DNA of 64,000 bases from Cryptomeria japonica (GCF_030272615.1 NC_081408.1:339912793-339976792), one strand, 5' to 3'. Positions 12,241-23,183 are shown, numbered from the stretch's first letter. The notes: generated from the letters alone by a model not told the origin. Translations and numbers: made by a program.

Positions 12241-13200
12241 ATCCAAGAAATTAAGTTGCAAAGTGTTGGTGTTGATTCTCTTAAAGTCAAGTACAAGGAG
12301 GATAATGATTTCAAGGATGCATATGATGTATGTACTAATTTTTTTGGTTCTTTTCATGTTAAGTTTTTTGATTTTATGTTGCAAGATCGATTTCTCATCA
12401 AGGGGCATCAACTATGCGTTCCTCAATTCTCTATGAGGGAGAATATCATTAGAGAGAAGCACAATGACAATCTTGGAGGTCATTTTGGTTTGGACAAAAC
12501 CTTAGAGAAGGTATCAAGGTTTTACTTTTGGCCTAAGATGAAAGTAGAGGTAAGAAAATTTGTGGAGCATTGTCCTATTTGTCTAAGGGAAAAATGTGTT
12601 TCAACTAATGCTGGATTGTATCAGCCTTTACCGATTCCTACTAGGCCTTAGGGAAGTCTTAGTATGGATTTTGTACTTGGATTGCCCAAAACTCCTAGGG
12701 GTTTTGATAGTGTCTTTGTAATTGTTGATAGGTTCAACAAAAAGATTCATTTTGTGCCATGTAAGTGCATAAATGATGCATCTCATATTGCAGATCTATT
12801 TTTCAAAGAAGTTGAAAGGATACATGGTTTGCCTCTCAATATTGTCATTGATAGAAACTCCAGGTTTGTGGGTCATTTTTGGAGGACTCTCTAGAAGAAA
12901 TCAGGTACAAATCTGTCATTTTATTTAGCTTACTACCCTGAGACTGATGGACAAACTGAGGTGGTTAATAGATCCCTTGGCAATCTCCTTAGATGCCTTA
13001 CCAAGCATCATGGACAAAGTTGGGACTTGGTGATTGGACAAGCTAAATATGCATACAATAATTCAATCAATATAAGTACAGGGAAGAGTCCATTTGAGGT
13101 TGTGTGTAGCTTACATCCTAGAGGGCTACTTGAACTCAGAGACCTTGGAGACATGGAATAAGGGAGTACCCAAGGGGAAGACTTTGTTGTCACCATGAAG
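12241..13200 (+). pseudogene. Gypsy integrase (HHCC and DDE core)
   Basis: The zinc-binding N-terminus is visible: histidines in HNDNLGGHFG (12460-12490) and cysteines in HCPICL (about 12568-12582). The catalytic core follows with [13 protein letters not shown] (first aspartate, 12664), VIDRNSRF (second aspartate, about 12846) and GQTEVVNR (glutamate, about 12953). These are the D, D and E of the DDE triad that joins element DNA to the chromosome. Stops at about 12649 and 12892 break the reading frame, and another follows ME at 13159. All catalytic residues survive. Confidence 0.9.
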
Positions 13201-13302
13201 GAGATTCATGAAAATGTTAAGGCTTGACTTCAACAAAGTGTTGATAAGGATAAACTCAGAGCAAATGTTAAGAGGAGAGATTTTTAGTTCAAAGTAGGGG
13301 AT

Positions 13303-13745
13303 TTGGTGATGGTCTACCTAAGGAAAGAAAGGTTAGCTAAAGGCCAACCCTCTAAACTGCTCATGAAGAAGACAGCTCCCCTCCAGATGGCTCATAAATT
13401 TGGCAATAATTCATATGAAGTTGAACTTCCAGCAGACTTGGGAATATCTCCCATCTTTAATGTATGTGATTTGACAGCCTTCAAAGGATCCTTAATAGAT
13501 GCAATACCTAGTTCATCTCTTGTGGAAGAGGATGTAGAGTGGGTGAAGGATCTACCACCTAGCAACCTATTGGAATTGGAGTACATTCTTGACTCCAAGG
13601 TGATCAAACAAACTAGGAAAGGTGTGTACAAAGACTACCTTGTCAAATAGAAGGGACTTATTGAGTCTGAAGCTACTTGGATGAATGAAAGTGGTACCCT
13701 CAAGCATGGAACCACAATCAACTGGTTAGCAACTCAAGGGACTTG
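13303..13745 (+). pseudogene. Gypsy integrase C-terminus and chromodomain
   Basis: The segment runs from a basic integrase tail (YLRKERLAKGQPSKLL) through FNVCDLTAFKG to a chromodomain, LEYILDSKVIKQTRKGVYKDYLVK, at about 13576-13650. The next codon is TAG where the family has tryptophan (LVKWKG); EATWM follows. A C-terminal chromodomain marks the chromovirus branch of Ty3/Gypsy and is thought to steer integration to particular chromatin. The stop cuts the domain just before its last helix. Confidence 0.82.
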
Positions 13746-13757
13746 ATTTTTCCTATC

Positions 13758-13767
13758 TTGGGGAGTA
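13758..13767 (+). promoter_or_regulatory. Polypurine tract of the Gypsy element
   Basis: TTGGGGAGTA directly precedes the TG of the 3' LTR, where plus-strand DNA synthesis is primed. It is short and imperfect, and is placed mainly by its position. Confidence 0.6.
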
Positions 13768-15337
13768 TGGTGTAGGGGCACTTGGACATGTGTCTACTTC
13801 ATTACTTACATGTATCTACACCATTTTGATTCATGGTTATGATTAGGAATAAAATGTGTGGTGTGTGTGTTTGAAGGCCTATTGATTAGGTCTAGACAAT
13901 GTAATAAGCCCTGAGGCTCCAAGGTGTGCCAACTTGGTCAAAGGCCTTGTATGGGATTTTTTTTTTTTGGTGTTTAGGGGTCTAAGATGTGTGGTGTGTT
14001 CATTATTGACCTTTGGTGTGAAGGCAAGATCAAATTGTATCGAGTGGACAAAAGTTGTAGTATTATCTTAAGCAACTTTTTTTTAAAAGATTTTGAAATA
14101 TGGTTATCCCAACGGTTAGTTGGTTGATTGTATACATTGGGGATGGTTTGAGGAGTTCCTTGGCATGATATAATCCTGGGGAAATGATGCCAACTAGTTA
14201 GAAGTGATCTTGAATTAAATTCTTGTCTTCAAAATAAACTATTGTTGCAATTTCTTGTATTCTTTCTCAAGTTTTCTATTCTTGTATAGTTTTGTATGAA
14301 TGGTGCACATGCAATAAACATTGGAAAAGTTGAAGCAGAGTTTCACCTTTCATTTGGAGATGGTTTAAGGTATTGAGGCCTTCAGGTTTGGGAGAAACAT
14401 AATTTTATTTTTCACTAGCTTGGGAAACCCTCAAAACTAGGGTTTAGATGCAAACAGAGACACAAATCAACATTTCTCTATGGGGTCAGTCTAAAAAATT
14501 GGGGACGTTGATTTGACATATATACTAAATGTTCTTGGTGGTTTTGAAGATAGGAAGTATCATTTGATATTCTTAAGATGATGCCTTAGGCTTGACATCT
14601 GTCATGTGGCAATCCTATGCAGCAGAAGAAGTGGATGAAAACCTTGGACAAAAGACTGGACGATGATCAAAATTTTCATGAGGAGGACCCTTGGACATGT
14701 GAATACCCTTAAAAAGTGTTAAACCTTCCTTCCTTTGTGACTGGTGAACTTTTTGTGAGCCTAATTCCCAATACCGGCTAGAAGAGCCTAAATAGGGTCA
14801 GTAGGGTTTGACCATCCATACACAAAACCCATATGCCAAAGTGTGAAAACATTTAGGGTATCCAAAAGGGTATATAAATCTATAATTTTTTTTGGGTGTT
14901 ATTCAGGGAATTTGGATGTGACCGTGCAAAAAATCAAAGAGGAGGCCTAATTGCTTGTAGCCCTCACTAGGTCTCTTGGGAACAAAAATTCTTTTGGGCT
15001 CTTGTGCAACTTGATTAAGAGGTCCAGATGAATATAAATTCCTTTTCTTGTATTGGTTTCCATCCGTGCATGTCATATTTCACCATTTGAGCAAAGATCC
15101 TATTGTTTGGGGTTTGGAGTTGTTAGGTGTCCTTTGTTGGGTTGAAACCTTAGGAGTAGGAGACTCCTTGTTATTTGTGAGTTGCCCTAAGTGGAGAGAT
15201 CCTTGGGAAGGATCTAGGGAAAACACTTGAAACCTTTGGAAGGTTTAAGCCATTGGTCCATTGGAAGTTACCAAGTGAAGACCCTTGAGAGAGAAAAACC
15301 AAGCAAGTGGTATAACAACACTGAACCTTCTACATCA
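13768..15337 (+). repeat. 3' LTR of the Gypsy element
   Basis: It begins TGGTGTAGGGG and ends CTACATCA, then ATAAT. It lacks the nested insertion of the 5' LTR. Scattered substitutions and small indels separate the two LTRs, so insertion is old. Confidence 0.92.
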
Positions 15338-16412
15338 ATAATCTTCCAGCATTAAAGTCATTTGTAAGGCCAAAGATATCAACTTCATTTCTTGTCAGGT
15401 CGCATAGAGTTTTTGGGAAGGTTTTCCTTGTGCTCCACCATTTAACCGCCACATTATCATCAACCAAGTTGGCAGCATGATCGACAAGTTTGTTTCCTTC
15501 CCCAAAAACATGCAAAATCTTGAACCCCTCTAGGCTAGCAATCATTTCAAGGCAAATCCTTAATGAGGGTCAAAATGGTCCATCTTGGCTGCGTGCTACC
15601 CCTGATGTATTTCACAATGTTAAGCAAATCACTTTACAACCAAACCCATCTAAAGCCTTCCTTGTTTGTCATGAATAGCCCTATGTAGGTAGCATTGACC
15701 TCCGGATAATGGTTAGTCTAGTTGCCCAAAAGGAGCGCCACCGCTTAGACCAACAAACCCAAATGATTTCTCGCCACTTCTCCATAGCCTATTGGCCCAA
15801 GATTTCCATTGGCCACCCCATCAATGTTGATTTTTATCCACCCCGTAGGGGAAGGATGCTAAGACACATTCTCTCTACTGTGTTTTATCTTATAGACTCG
15901 GATAGATATAGTCCAGCAAACGTGCCATCTTTTGATAGTATCCCATTCGTCTTTGTAATAATCAAGTGGAGGGTCATTTTTCCTCCACAGACAATAATTA
16001 AGAAATTTTTCCTTAATAGCATTCCTTATTCCGATCACCACCACTTCAGCAGTAAATTCCATATCTCTGAAAGGACTATTATTTCTTTCCTTCCAGAGAC
16101 CCTAGGCAATATGAGGCAGGGATATGTTGCACAAGATACCAATCTCATGGTTACCAAAGGAGCACTTCCATTAGCACCAAAATTTCTGTATAGAATTAGG
16201 GAAAACCCAATTAAAATTCCACAAGTTGAGAAATAAAGCCCAAGTATCCCTGGCAAAATTGCAATGTAGAAGCAAATGATCAGCACTTTCAACTTCTTCT
16301 TGACATAAAAAAACATCTATTAGTGATTGGGAGACCACATTTACATAGGTTATCAGTGGTAGAGATCTTGTTTTGCATGAACAACCAAAAGAAGATATTA
16401 ATTTTACGAATT
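15338..16412 (-). pseudogene. LINE copy A: reverse transcriptase C-terminus (zf-RVT) and RNase H
   Basis: The minus strand from about 16412 reads a plant LINE polyprotein end. FFWLFMQNKISTTDNL and a QEEVESADHLLLHCNFARDTW block (about 16240-16400, in shifting frames) match the zf-RVT zinc-binding region that follows plant LINE reverse transcriptases. An RNase H-like region runs from about 15860, ending in FKILHVFGEGNKLVDHAANL (15450-15545), the usual place of a conserved histidine/aspartate. The frame reaches a TGA created exactly where the flanks of the Gypsy insertion meet. Stops and frameshifts are frequent. The catalytic reverse transcriptase core is missing through 5' truncation. Confidence 0.75.
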
Positions 16413-16415
16413 AAG

Positions 16416-17087
16416 AATATAAAATTTTGTAATAAAATAATATTAATAATATATTAATAAAAATAAGATAATAATAATAAAATATTTAAAATAATAATAT
16501 TTTAGTTATTATAGTATTAAAATTATTTATTTTAGTTGAGTAGGGTTATCTTGTACTCTAACAATTATAAATGGAATAAACTTGAATAATATTACAATGT
16601 ATCTTACCTTTTCTAATACAACATCATTGCTTAAAATCAAAATTAAAATCAAATTACAATACATATAATTTTAACCCGAAATGCATATAATTCAAATTTT
16701 TGTCCATTTCTATTTCTAATTCTACTTTATATACACTTATCTTATTACATTTATTACTTCTATTACGACGAGTAATAGCCACTAAGTGACACTTGTTCTT
16801 ATTATCAAATTGGATAACTTATTCTTATTATTAAAATTATCTAAATATCTAACATAACCTTAAAATATTTATATGAAATTAATTCACAACACTTATTCAT
16901 ATCATTAAATTTGTTGACTATCAATCTAACTAAACATAACCCTGAACAATGCTATTAAAACTTCACATTATTGTTATTTTTAAAGAGGAATATCATCTCA
17001 TTCACAAGAAATTAAAGAGAAATATCATTCTTCTTACAAGTTAAACAAAAGAAATACACAACATGTGGAAGTGGGACAAGATGCTTG
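16416..17087. other. AT-rich sequence sharing a dispersed repeat with 40.0-40.2 kb
   Basis: No gene is seen. The part from about 16830 to 17040 resembles 40000-40200: both run CTAACATAACC, a stretch with TTCACAA, then TCTCA(A/T)TCACAAGAAATTAAAGAG. At 17066-17087 a 22-base piece matches the end of the signal-peptide exon at 22988-23010 with one difference. Confidence 0.5.
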
Positions 17088-17222
17088 AGCTTTATAAGGA
17101 ACTCCATGACTCCATCATAATTCAGTTTGGCTACAATTCTATTGTCAAACTCGAGTCTTACAAATAAGTGATTTTGAAATCCAAATTTTAGTTTGATTGG
17201 CAATCAAGATTGAGAGATCCTA
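17088..17222 (+). repeat. 135-bp direct repeat, left copy
   Basis: Base-by-base reading finds no difference from 21914-22048 over 135 bases (from AGCTTTATAAGG to GAGAGATCCTA). The right copy lies just downstream of the last exon of the peptide gene model, in its presumed 3' UTR. Confidence 0.9.
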
Positions 17223-17308
17223 TACTAGGACTGGGGAAAATGACTGTGTTGTGGGTGATGAAATTTTTCACATGTAAAGCGTAGTATGATACTATACTAG
17301 GACTTGCA

Positions 17309-19431
17309 ATGTGGCTTCTTATTCATTTTAGGTATGCCAATACTCGCTCCCAGGATCGAGTAAACCATCCTTCATTTCTATTTTCTCAATTGTTAGCAAT
17401 GATAGCTAGAGCTAAACTCTCAAAAGGTCATGTAAAATATCATGGGTTGATGCATTCAATTATTAAAAATCATTTCGTTAAGAAAGAATCTGGAAGGGAG
17501 AAATGGTTAGAATTCGTGTCCTGTCCTATAACAAAGGGGAAGAAGGGATCCATCATGAAACATTTGATGGAAAAAGGGAAGTCTTCTAAGAAAAAAACAA
17601 AAAGAGGGTCGAAAGAAGCATAAATGTTTGAGAAGGGCCCAAAAGATAAAAAAAAAGTAGAAACAGATACACCTAGGGTTAGTAGAGCTACTTGTACTTA
17701 TTCAAAGAGAAAAGATGAAAAGGAGGTGGTTTAACCATCTTCTCCTTCCCATACCCATATAGCTCCCAATGACCTTGTTGTTTCTCAACCTAGTGAGTCT
17801 ATACCTTCTACGGTAGCTCAAAATTCTTATGTCCCTCATGTTTAAGAGAATGTATCCCTTTCATTTATGCAAACAACCCCCTAGACTCCTACTAATCAAA
17901 CCCCTATACCAACACAAGCAGGCCAATGGATTTCACAAATGTTGCTTCTGAAATACCCTAGGCTAAAGTTGATACTAGAGGAGAGTCGCCCAAAATTATT
18001 GGCATTAAAGATCCTGCTGATGAAGAACCTATGCAAAACACTCCATAGTTTGATTCCTCCTCATATGAGGATGCTGAAATGCAATAAGTTCCATTCAATC
18101 TTAAACCTCATGTTGTGGAAACAGAGCTACGTCTATCCTCAACATTTATTAGAAGGAAGTGGATGGAAATTTTGATAGAAGAGATTCCTCCAAAATTTGA
18201 TAGGGGATTAGAGAAGGAGGATGTTGAATTGCAAAGAGTTTTGTTAATTTCTAAATTGGAAGTTGAGTTGATAGAGGCCAAGAAAAAGATTCAATTTCTG
18301 GAAAGTAAAATGAAGAAAGATGTTATTTATAGAACTCAATTGTACACTAGAATAACGCAGTTGCAGAACAATGAAGAAAACATGAAAAGGAAAATAGAGA
18401 AAACTAGAGAGGCATTGCAGCAGGCAACAACTAAAGCTCTTAAAGGAAATGAGGAAATTGAAAGGTTGAAAAAGGAATTAGTAAAACAAGGAAAGAAACC
18501 TATAGAAGAGGATCCACAAATTTTTCCCCAAGGTGCTTCTACTTCTTTTGCAATTCTTTGGGAATTATTTTTGATCATTGAGAAATGTAGAAAGGAGAAT
18601 GCAGATTTGGAGAAACATTTGAATGAAGAAAAATAACAAAAGAAGAAGGCAAAACAAAGAATTTAATAGATGGTAGACTTGTTTGTAGCTTTACTTGCCA
18701 TGAGAAAACCTTCGGGTTTGTATTCCTTATTCTTTAGGGATCGATTTATACAATGGAAGATTAACGAATCGGTTTTGAACATGAAATCTAATTATGAAGA
18801 TGACGAATTTCCGGAAGATTTATTAAGAAGTCATTCCACTTATAAAAAACAAATGTCTGAACATTACTTGCATGGCCTCTTATTGGGACATCATTATGAA
18901 TATTTTCTCAATATTTTTTTAGGGGAAGTTCAAGTTAGGGCATTTGTGTGCTTACTTCAGAATCAAATGGAATGGGAAAACATGGTGGAACAATATAGAG
19001 AGCACTAGAGTAGACTAGGCCTTCTTATGAGAGATGAAACACATAACTCTTCTGCATTCAAAACAAAATACACTTTCATTTAAAAAATGTACAACAATCA
19101 ACCAATTTATCAGGATAAATTGGAAGTCAGTATTATTGCATTCAGAAGTGTTTAGAATGAGGGTCTACCATATAGGGCTTTGCAAGAAACAAGGCAGAGA
19201 TATAACACTATTACAACCCTTCTAAGAAGAAGAGAACTAATCTCTCCAAGGGGTATTGAAAGGGTGAGATCAGTCATAGAGGTAATAAAAAGACATAAAA
19301 TAGGCTATGTACGCATGATATTCAAACCTAATCTAGTTCTTATGGCGGTACCTCTACTAAATACACCAAAGCACATTGAAAGGGATGCTAAAGAACAATG
19401 GAAAGAAAGAGTGGAACAATTTAATGGATAA
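17309..19431 (+). pseudogene. Unidentified coiled-coil ORF, probable retroelement protein
   Basis: I do not recognise the family. One plus-strand reading can be followed, with stops and frame changes, from an N-terminal globular part (17309-17500, NHPSFLFSQLLAMIARAKL) through a lysine-rich then Ser/Pro/Thr-rich linker (17520-18110). A long charged coiled coil follows (18180-18510, with LISKLEVELIEAKKKIQFLE), then a conserved-looking part (18670-19008), and a basic C-terminus ending near 19431. About 110 bases after the end is AGAGGGGGAAC, like a polypurine tract. Size and layout resemble the 53.3-56.9 kb ORF, without clear sequence similarity by eye. A gag-like protein of a non-autonomous LTR element is my best guess. 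Confidence 0.4.
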
Positions 19432-20500
19432 GTTTCTTCCAAGAAATATTAGGAATACAATTTTAATAAGCTTGATTTGGAAGTTTGCGTATAATATCAG
19501 AACATGAATGTCCTAGATCAACCATGAGGACATGGTTGCGATCAGTCAGAGGGGGAACTATGAGTTGAAATCATTGTACCTTTTATTATAGTTTATATTT
19601 TACCCTTTTATGAATCTTCAGACTAATATGCCTACCGACATACCTTACTACATACATGTTTGTTTACTTTTTACTATAATAGTCTACTATTTATAAGTAA
19701 CATTAGAAGTAATAGTTATGATGCAATGTTTATCTTTTTGCTTGTTTACATGATGAAAATATGGTGTTAATCAAAATTATATCTTCAAGCTTTGTTTCAT
19801 CTATATTTATGTGTTTTTAAATACATTGTGAGTAAACAAGCAAAATTCAACAAGGTTCATGACAACTACCACATAAAACGTGATCACCTCCAATTATTTC
19901 AAAATGAAGATCTTCCTTGATCTCTCTTTCTATTCCTATTTCATTGGCATATTTCATCGGTGTTATTTAGAACTCAACTTCCTCTTGGAGTTGATTTATT
20001 TCTTTCAGATTTTTTCTCCTGTTGTTTTTGTAGTCATTACTATCATTGTAGGCGGGTAGCCTTAGTTGAAAATTTAAATAAGGATATATATATCCCTTTG
20101 CTCTTAGTTGAGTAGTCAATCATAATTTAGTCAATACTTAGTTTCAGTTGAGCCAAATCTTCTTTGTAATACACAGAACTTGTTTTACTTTCTTTCGGAA
20201 GTACATATCAATGAAAGTAGAAAGTTGATCTCAGTACTTGTGTTTGAAGACCCCACCAGAGGAAGAGCAGGGCTTGCTCGACCGAAGGTAGGTGATCTTT
20301 GTTGTGATTTCAGTTCTTTTACAACTTTGAAATTGAGATTAATTTAATTTGGCTCTTTTTCACTGAGATGTTAAGTTTAAATTTGTAGCATCATAAAATT
20401 GTGACCCTTGCAATTTTTTATTGCATTTGGGTATTTGCATTTGTGGATGAATCCCTAAGCCTAATCGGGGACCTGAAACATTCTCAAGACATCAACAACT
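19432..20500. other. No gene; possible polypurine tract and start of an LTR-like region
   Basis: A purine run AGAGGGGGAAC at 19549-19559 is followed by TATGAGTTGAAATC. That arrangement suits a polypurine tract and LTR start, but no partner LTR was found upstream. The rest is AT-rich with no coding signal. Confidence 0.3.
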
Positions 20501-21630
20501 TGCATTTTCCATCACTCTGCATTATCTCTTAGTTGCTTCCTGTCCTAATTTAGGACAGGACAGGGGCATGACACCTGTATTCCCCCTAGGATAGGGGTGT
20601 GGTGCCTCTATCCTCCTAGGACAGGGGCATGCCACCCTTGTCCTAGCCTTATTTTGGGCCCCCCTTTGGTCATATCTTGCATTGGACTTGTCAATAGTTG
20701 AGCGGGAAAAAGTTTCCCTATGTCAGCCTAAGGTGGGAAGTTATCTGAACACCTCTAATTGACAACTATATAAGGAGCACTTCCCTTCCTATTTGCAGAA
20801 GTTTTATAGGATCATCATAAGTTGATAAGAAAAGTCAATCATAAGAATTCAAGCATTCATTCAAAACATTGAGCATTTCAAGACTCCTTTCAAGACTAGG
20901 TGTTGCATTCAAGTCAAGGATTCAACCATTGAAGAGGATATTCCTATCAACACTCAAGACATCTTATTTCACATATCCTTTCAATAAAATTAATCAATAT
21001 TTCAATTACATCCCAAGGTGGATTTTACTTCAGACATTTTCTTTCATTTACTTGCACGTCTTTTTCAACCACCTAGTTAATTCCAAAATGGGGTTTGACC
21101 TAAAGGCAAATCCCCAATCCCAACAACATTTTCCTCTATTTTTTGTGTGTAGGTTGCAGATGCACGACTGTAATTGTAGGTGCACGGATTTTTTGGAGGA
21201 CCTTTTGCAACTTCAACATGCTCCTTGCAACTTTTGCTTAGATTTCCAGGAAATATTCGTCTCGATGTCCTACTACTAAATCCAGGTGCCCAACGTCATC
21301 CCGTATCTCTATCTCAAGATATAATCATTTCTTTATCATTTGTGCACTTAGTCTCAATTTGCCTAATTCAACTAGTCTATCATAAAAGAGGGTTAATTTA
21401 CTTTCCTAATACATTCCAAATTTCTTACAATTCACTTAGTATTCAATCTCTTTCTATTGGGATTGGATCTAATGAATTCAATCCCTTTATTTAATGTAAT
21501 GTGTGTGAAAAATTGAAGGGAATCCTTTATGAAACTTCCATCCGTCTTTTGAGGGGAGTAAAGCTTTCTACATGATCTCCCCTCATCACTTTTCACCATA
21601 TCAAACAACCGTTGGTAATTTCTTTCCATT
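20501..21630 (+). repeat. LTR-like promoter and leader region
   Basis: This GC-richer block has three or four copies of an AGGACAGGGGCATGACACC-like unit (20545-20640), a good TATA box (CTATATAAGG at 20765-20774), then a long leader rich in CAAGCATTCATTC-type sequence. It ends near 21630 with CACTTTTCACCATATCAAAC. Promoter, leader and pyrimidine-rich 3' part are as in U3-R-U5 of large plant LTRs. Its ORFs (20869-21494) are probably chance. Both boundaries are uncertain. Confidence 0.4.
20765..20774 (+). promoter_or_regulatory. TATA box of the LTR-like region
   Basis: CTATATAAGG sits 100-220 bases after a cluster of GGACAGGGGCATG repeats. Transcription would begin near 20800. Confidence 0.5.
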
Positions 21631-21913
21631 AATCAGTATTAGATTTGAAGTTGAATGTTATTGTTAGGAGAAGTAATAATTGGTTTTACATTGTTGTTTC
21701 GATAGTGTAATTGTTGTAGATTATATTGGTTATATCATGGTTAATGAGATGGTTATTTAATGGTGTAAATGGAAGCAAAATTGTTTTTAAGTTAGATCAT
21801 GGATTTTGTTTGTTTTTTGCAAGCGTAACTAGATTTCAAATTCTATAAGCGTAATTAGAATTACTTTCACCACTTAATCTAGATTGAAATTCCTAGACTT
21901 AGGAGTAGTTTCA

Positions 21914-22048
21914 AGCTTTATAAGGAACTCCATGACTCCATCATAATTCAGTTTGGCTACAATTCTATTGTCAAACTCGAGTCTTACAAATAAGTGATTT
22001 TGAAATCCAAATTTTAGTTTGATTGGCAATCAAGATTGAGAGATCCTA
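21914..22048 (+). repeat. 135-bp direct repeat, right copy
   Basis: This copy appears identical to 17088-17222. It lies 45 bases downstream (minus sense) of the TGA of the peptide gene model. Confidence 0.9.
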
Positions 22049-22092
22049 ATAGCTTTTGATTGACTCCTGGCCGAGTTTGAGCCAATCGTTAG

Positions 22093-23080
22093 TCACCGTT
22101 CTTTAGTGCAAAACCCACAAAAATTGTACCACAAAGAACCCTTACCGCAGATAGCTTTAGACACACTCGAGTTTGATATTGAGATAAATTAAATGGTACG
22201 AGTTGATAAAGAAACAATCTTTCCCACCATTGCTATCTTGATGAAACTCTGTATTTTATCATTAGTATGTCAGTTGAACATATGGTGGTTGTGTGGACGT
22301 GTTTCCTTGGAGCCTACAAATCACATATGAATATATGCCTAGGAGTATTTTTAGTGACTTTGCTCTTTTATTTTGATCTTATGTCTATGCTTTGACTTAT
22401 GCTTTTCTTTAAAATATCTATGTAGAATTGAGAAAGTGGTATGAGGCACACATAGTAAGGGGACTGATGAATGAATAAAGGACTTAAAAAGGATCCTTAG
22501 ATTTATTTGGATTGAAGGCCATGAAATGGTACATGCCTTTTTGTGTAGGAGATTAATCAATCTACAAACACAGGAGATCTAAGTGAAGTTGGAGAATTTA
22601 TTTTGGAAATTTTTTTAGGGGTGTCCAAGCCTCTCACCATTTATTTATTAACATATTGTGAAACTACATATTTATCATGACAAATTCAAGAGTATGGAGA
22701 GATTCATACAATACACAACTTCAAAAATACACAAAATCCATAAAGAAGAAGATGAAGGATAAGTTTAGGAATGATTTTGTAGGTTTTAAGTAAAATACAA
22801 ATTAGATTCAAATTGATCCAATTTCTAGGTAAACCATAATTCTTCTTATTTATCTTTTTTATTTGACTATCTAAAAAAATTAAAACATTTAATTACATCA
22901 AAATGCAATTACAATAAATGTATTTATACTAACCTTTAAATCCTTATAGTGAAGTGAATACAAGTATTTACACTAACCTTTAAATGTTGAAGTGGGACGA
23001 GATGCTTGAGTGAGAGTAATCATGGTGGTGAGTAGCAGGACTGAGATAAAGCATACCAAAAATCGTGTGTAAGCTGCCAT
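22093..23080 (-). CDS. Putative small secreted cysteine-containing peptide, two exons
   Basis: I do not recognise the family. Exon 1 (22978-23080) starts ATGGCAGC in a good plant context (TTAAGATGGC). It encodes a typical signal peptide: arginine at residue 6, a hydrophobic core at residues 7-23 (FLVCFISVLLLTTM), and an alanine-serine cleavage site near residue 26. It ends with one extra base before GTTAGTG. Exon 2 (22093-22154) starts after an AG at 22155-22156 in matching phase and gives about 20 codons with CGKG and FCGFC, ending TGA. The model is 54 residues, with three cysteines in the mature part. A TATA box lies about 50 bases upstream and three 42-base repeats lie further up. A second donor-like copy in the intron would give an in-frame TAG, so the first is favoured. 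The acceptor has a weak pyrimidine tract. The role would be extracellular, as a signal or defence peptide; that is inference. Confidence 0.45.
22155..22977 (-). other. Proposed intron of the peptide gene
   Basis: The intron is about 823 bases, GT at 22976-22977 and AG at 22155-22156, AT-rich. Near its 5' end TTTAAAGGTTAGT(A/G)TAAATAC occurs twice, so the donor has been duplicated. The ORF at 22351-22560 on the same strand is not convincing. Confidence 0.4.
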
Positions 23081-23130
23081 CTTAAGTTTTAATGGAATGC
23101 CTTTGCATTGCACTCATAATAAGTGATGGA

Positions 23131-23139
23131 TTTATAGGG
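23131..23139 (-). promoter_or_regulatory. TATA box of the peptide gene
   Basis: The minus strand reads CCCTATAAATCC, an excellent plant TATA box, about 50 bases before the ATG. A start site 30 bases on would leave a 5' UTR of about 20-25 bases. Confidence 0.6.
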
Positions 23140-23183
23140 AAAAGAGGGCGATGGATTTTATGGCTGTGATTTATTAAATAAAG

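Larger units (their letters stand above)
6732..15337 (+). mobile_element. Ty3/Gypsy chromovirus, degenerate, with both LTRs and target duplication
   Basis: This is a complete but dead LTR retrotransposon of 8606 bases, of which 781 are a nested insertion and its duplication. LTRs lie at 6732-9093 and 13768-15337, start TG and end CA. ATAAT flanks both ends (6727-6731 and 15338-15342). A primer-binding site follows the 5' LTR, and a purine-rich TTGGGGAGTA precedes the 3' LTR. Inside, the order is gag with zinc knuckle, protease, reverse transcriptase, RNase H, integrase and chromodomain, the order of Ty3/Gypsy chromoviruses. Many in-frame stops and the differing LTRs show an old insertion. It landed in LINE copy A close to the RNase H stop codon. 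Confidence 0.93.
4823..16415 (-). mobile_element. LINE copy A, 5'-truncated, split by the Gypsy insertion
   Basis: Two minus-strand blocks, 15338-16415 and 4823-6731, form one element when the Gypsy insertion and its ATAAT duplication are removed. In order they hold a zf-RVT-like end of reverse transcriptase, an RNase H region, a stop codon near the insertion point, about 145 bases, an ORF beginning MGG, about 170 bases of 3' UTR, and a tail AAAACCTATTTATCTC ending in TCAAAAA. The 5' end is lost near 16415. No convincing target duplication was found around the whole LINE. Copies B and C share the tail and the final ORF; B also keeps the RNase H. Confidence 0.7.

Noticed and set aside
6735-15337. 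LTR start at 6735/13771 (TGTAGGG)
   Set aside because: That start gives no matching target duplication; moving it to 6732/13768 gives TG ends and ATAAT on both sides.
17012-17203. 63-codon minus-strand frame over the left 135-bp repeat
   Set aside because: The same sequence lies in the 3' UTR of the peptide gene model, and the frame is not shared beyond the repeat.
20869-21494. 136- and 104-codon plus-strand frames, the first with cysteines near its end
   Set aside because: They lie in the LTR-like leader after the TATA box, overlap in different frames and show no signal peptide or domain.
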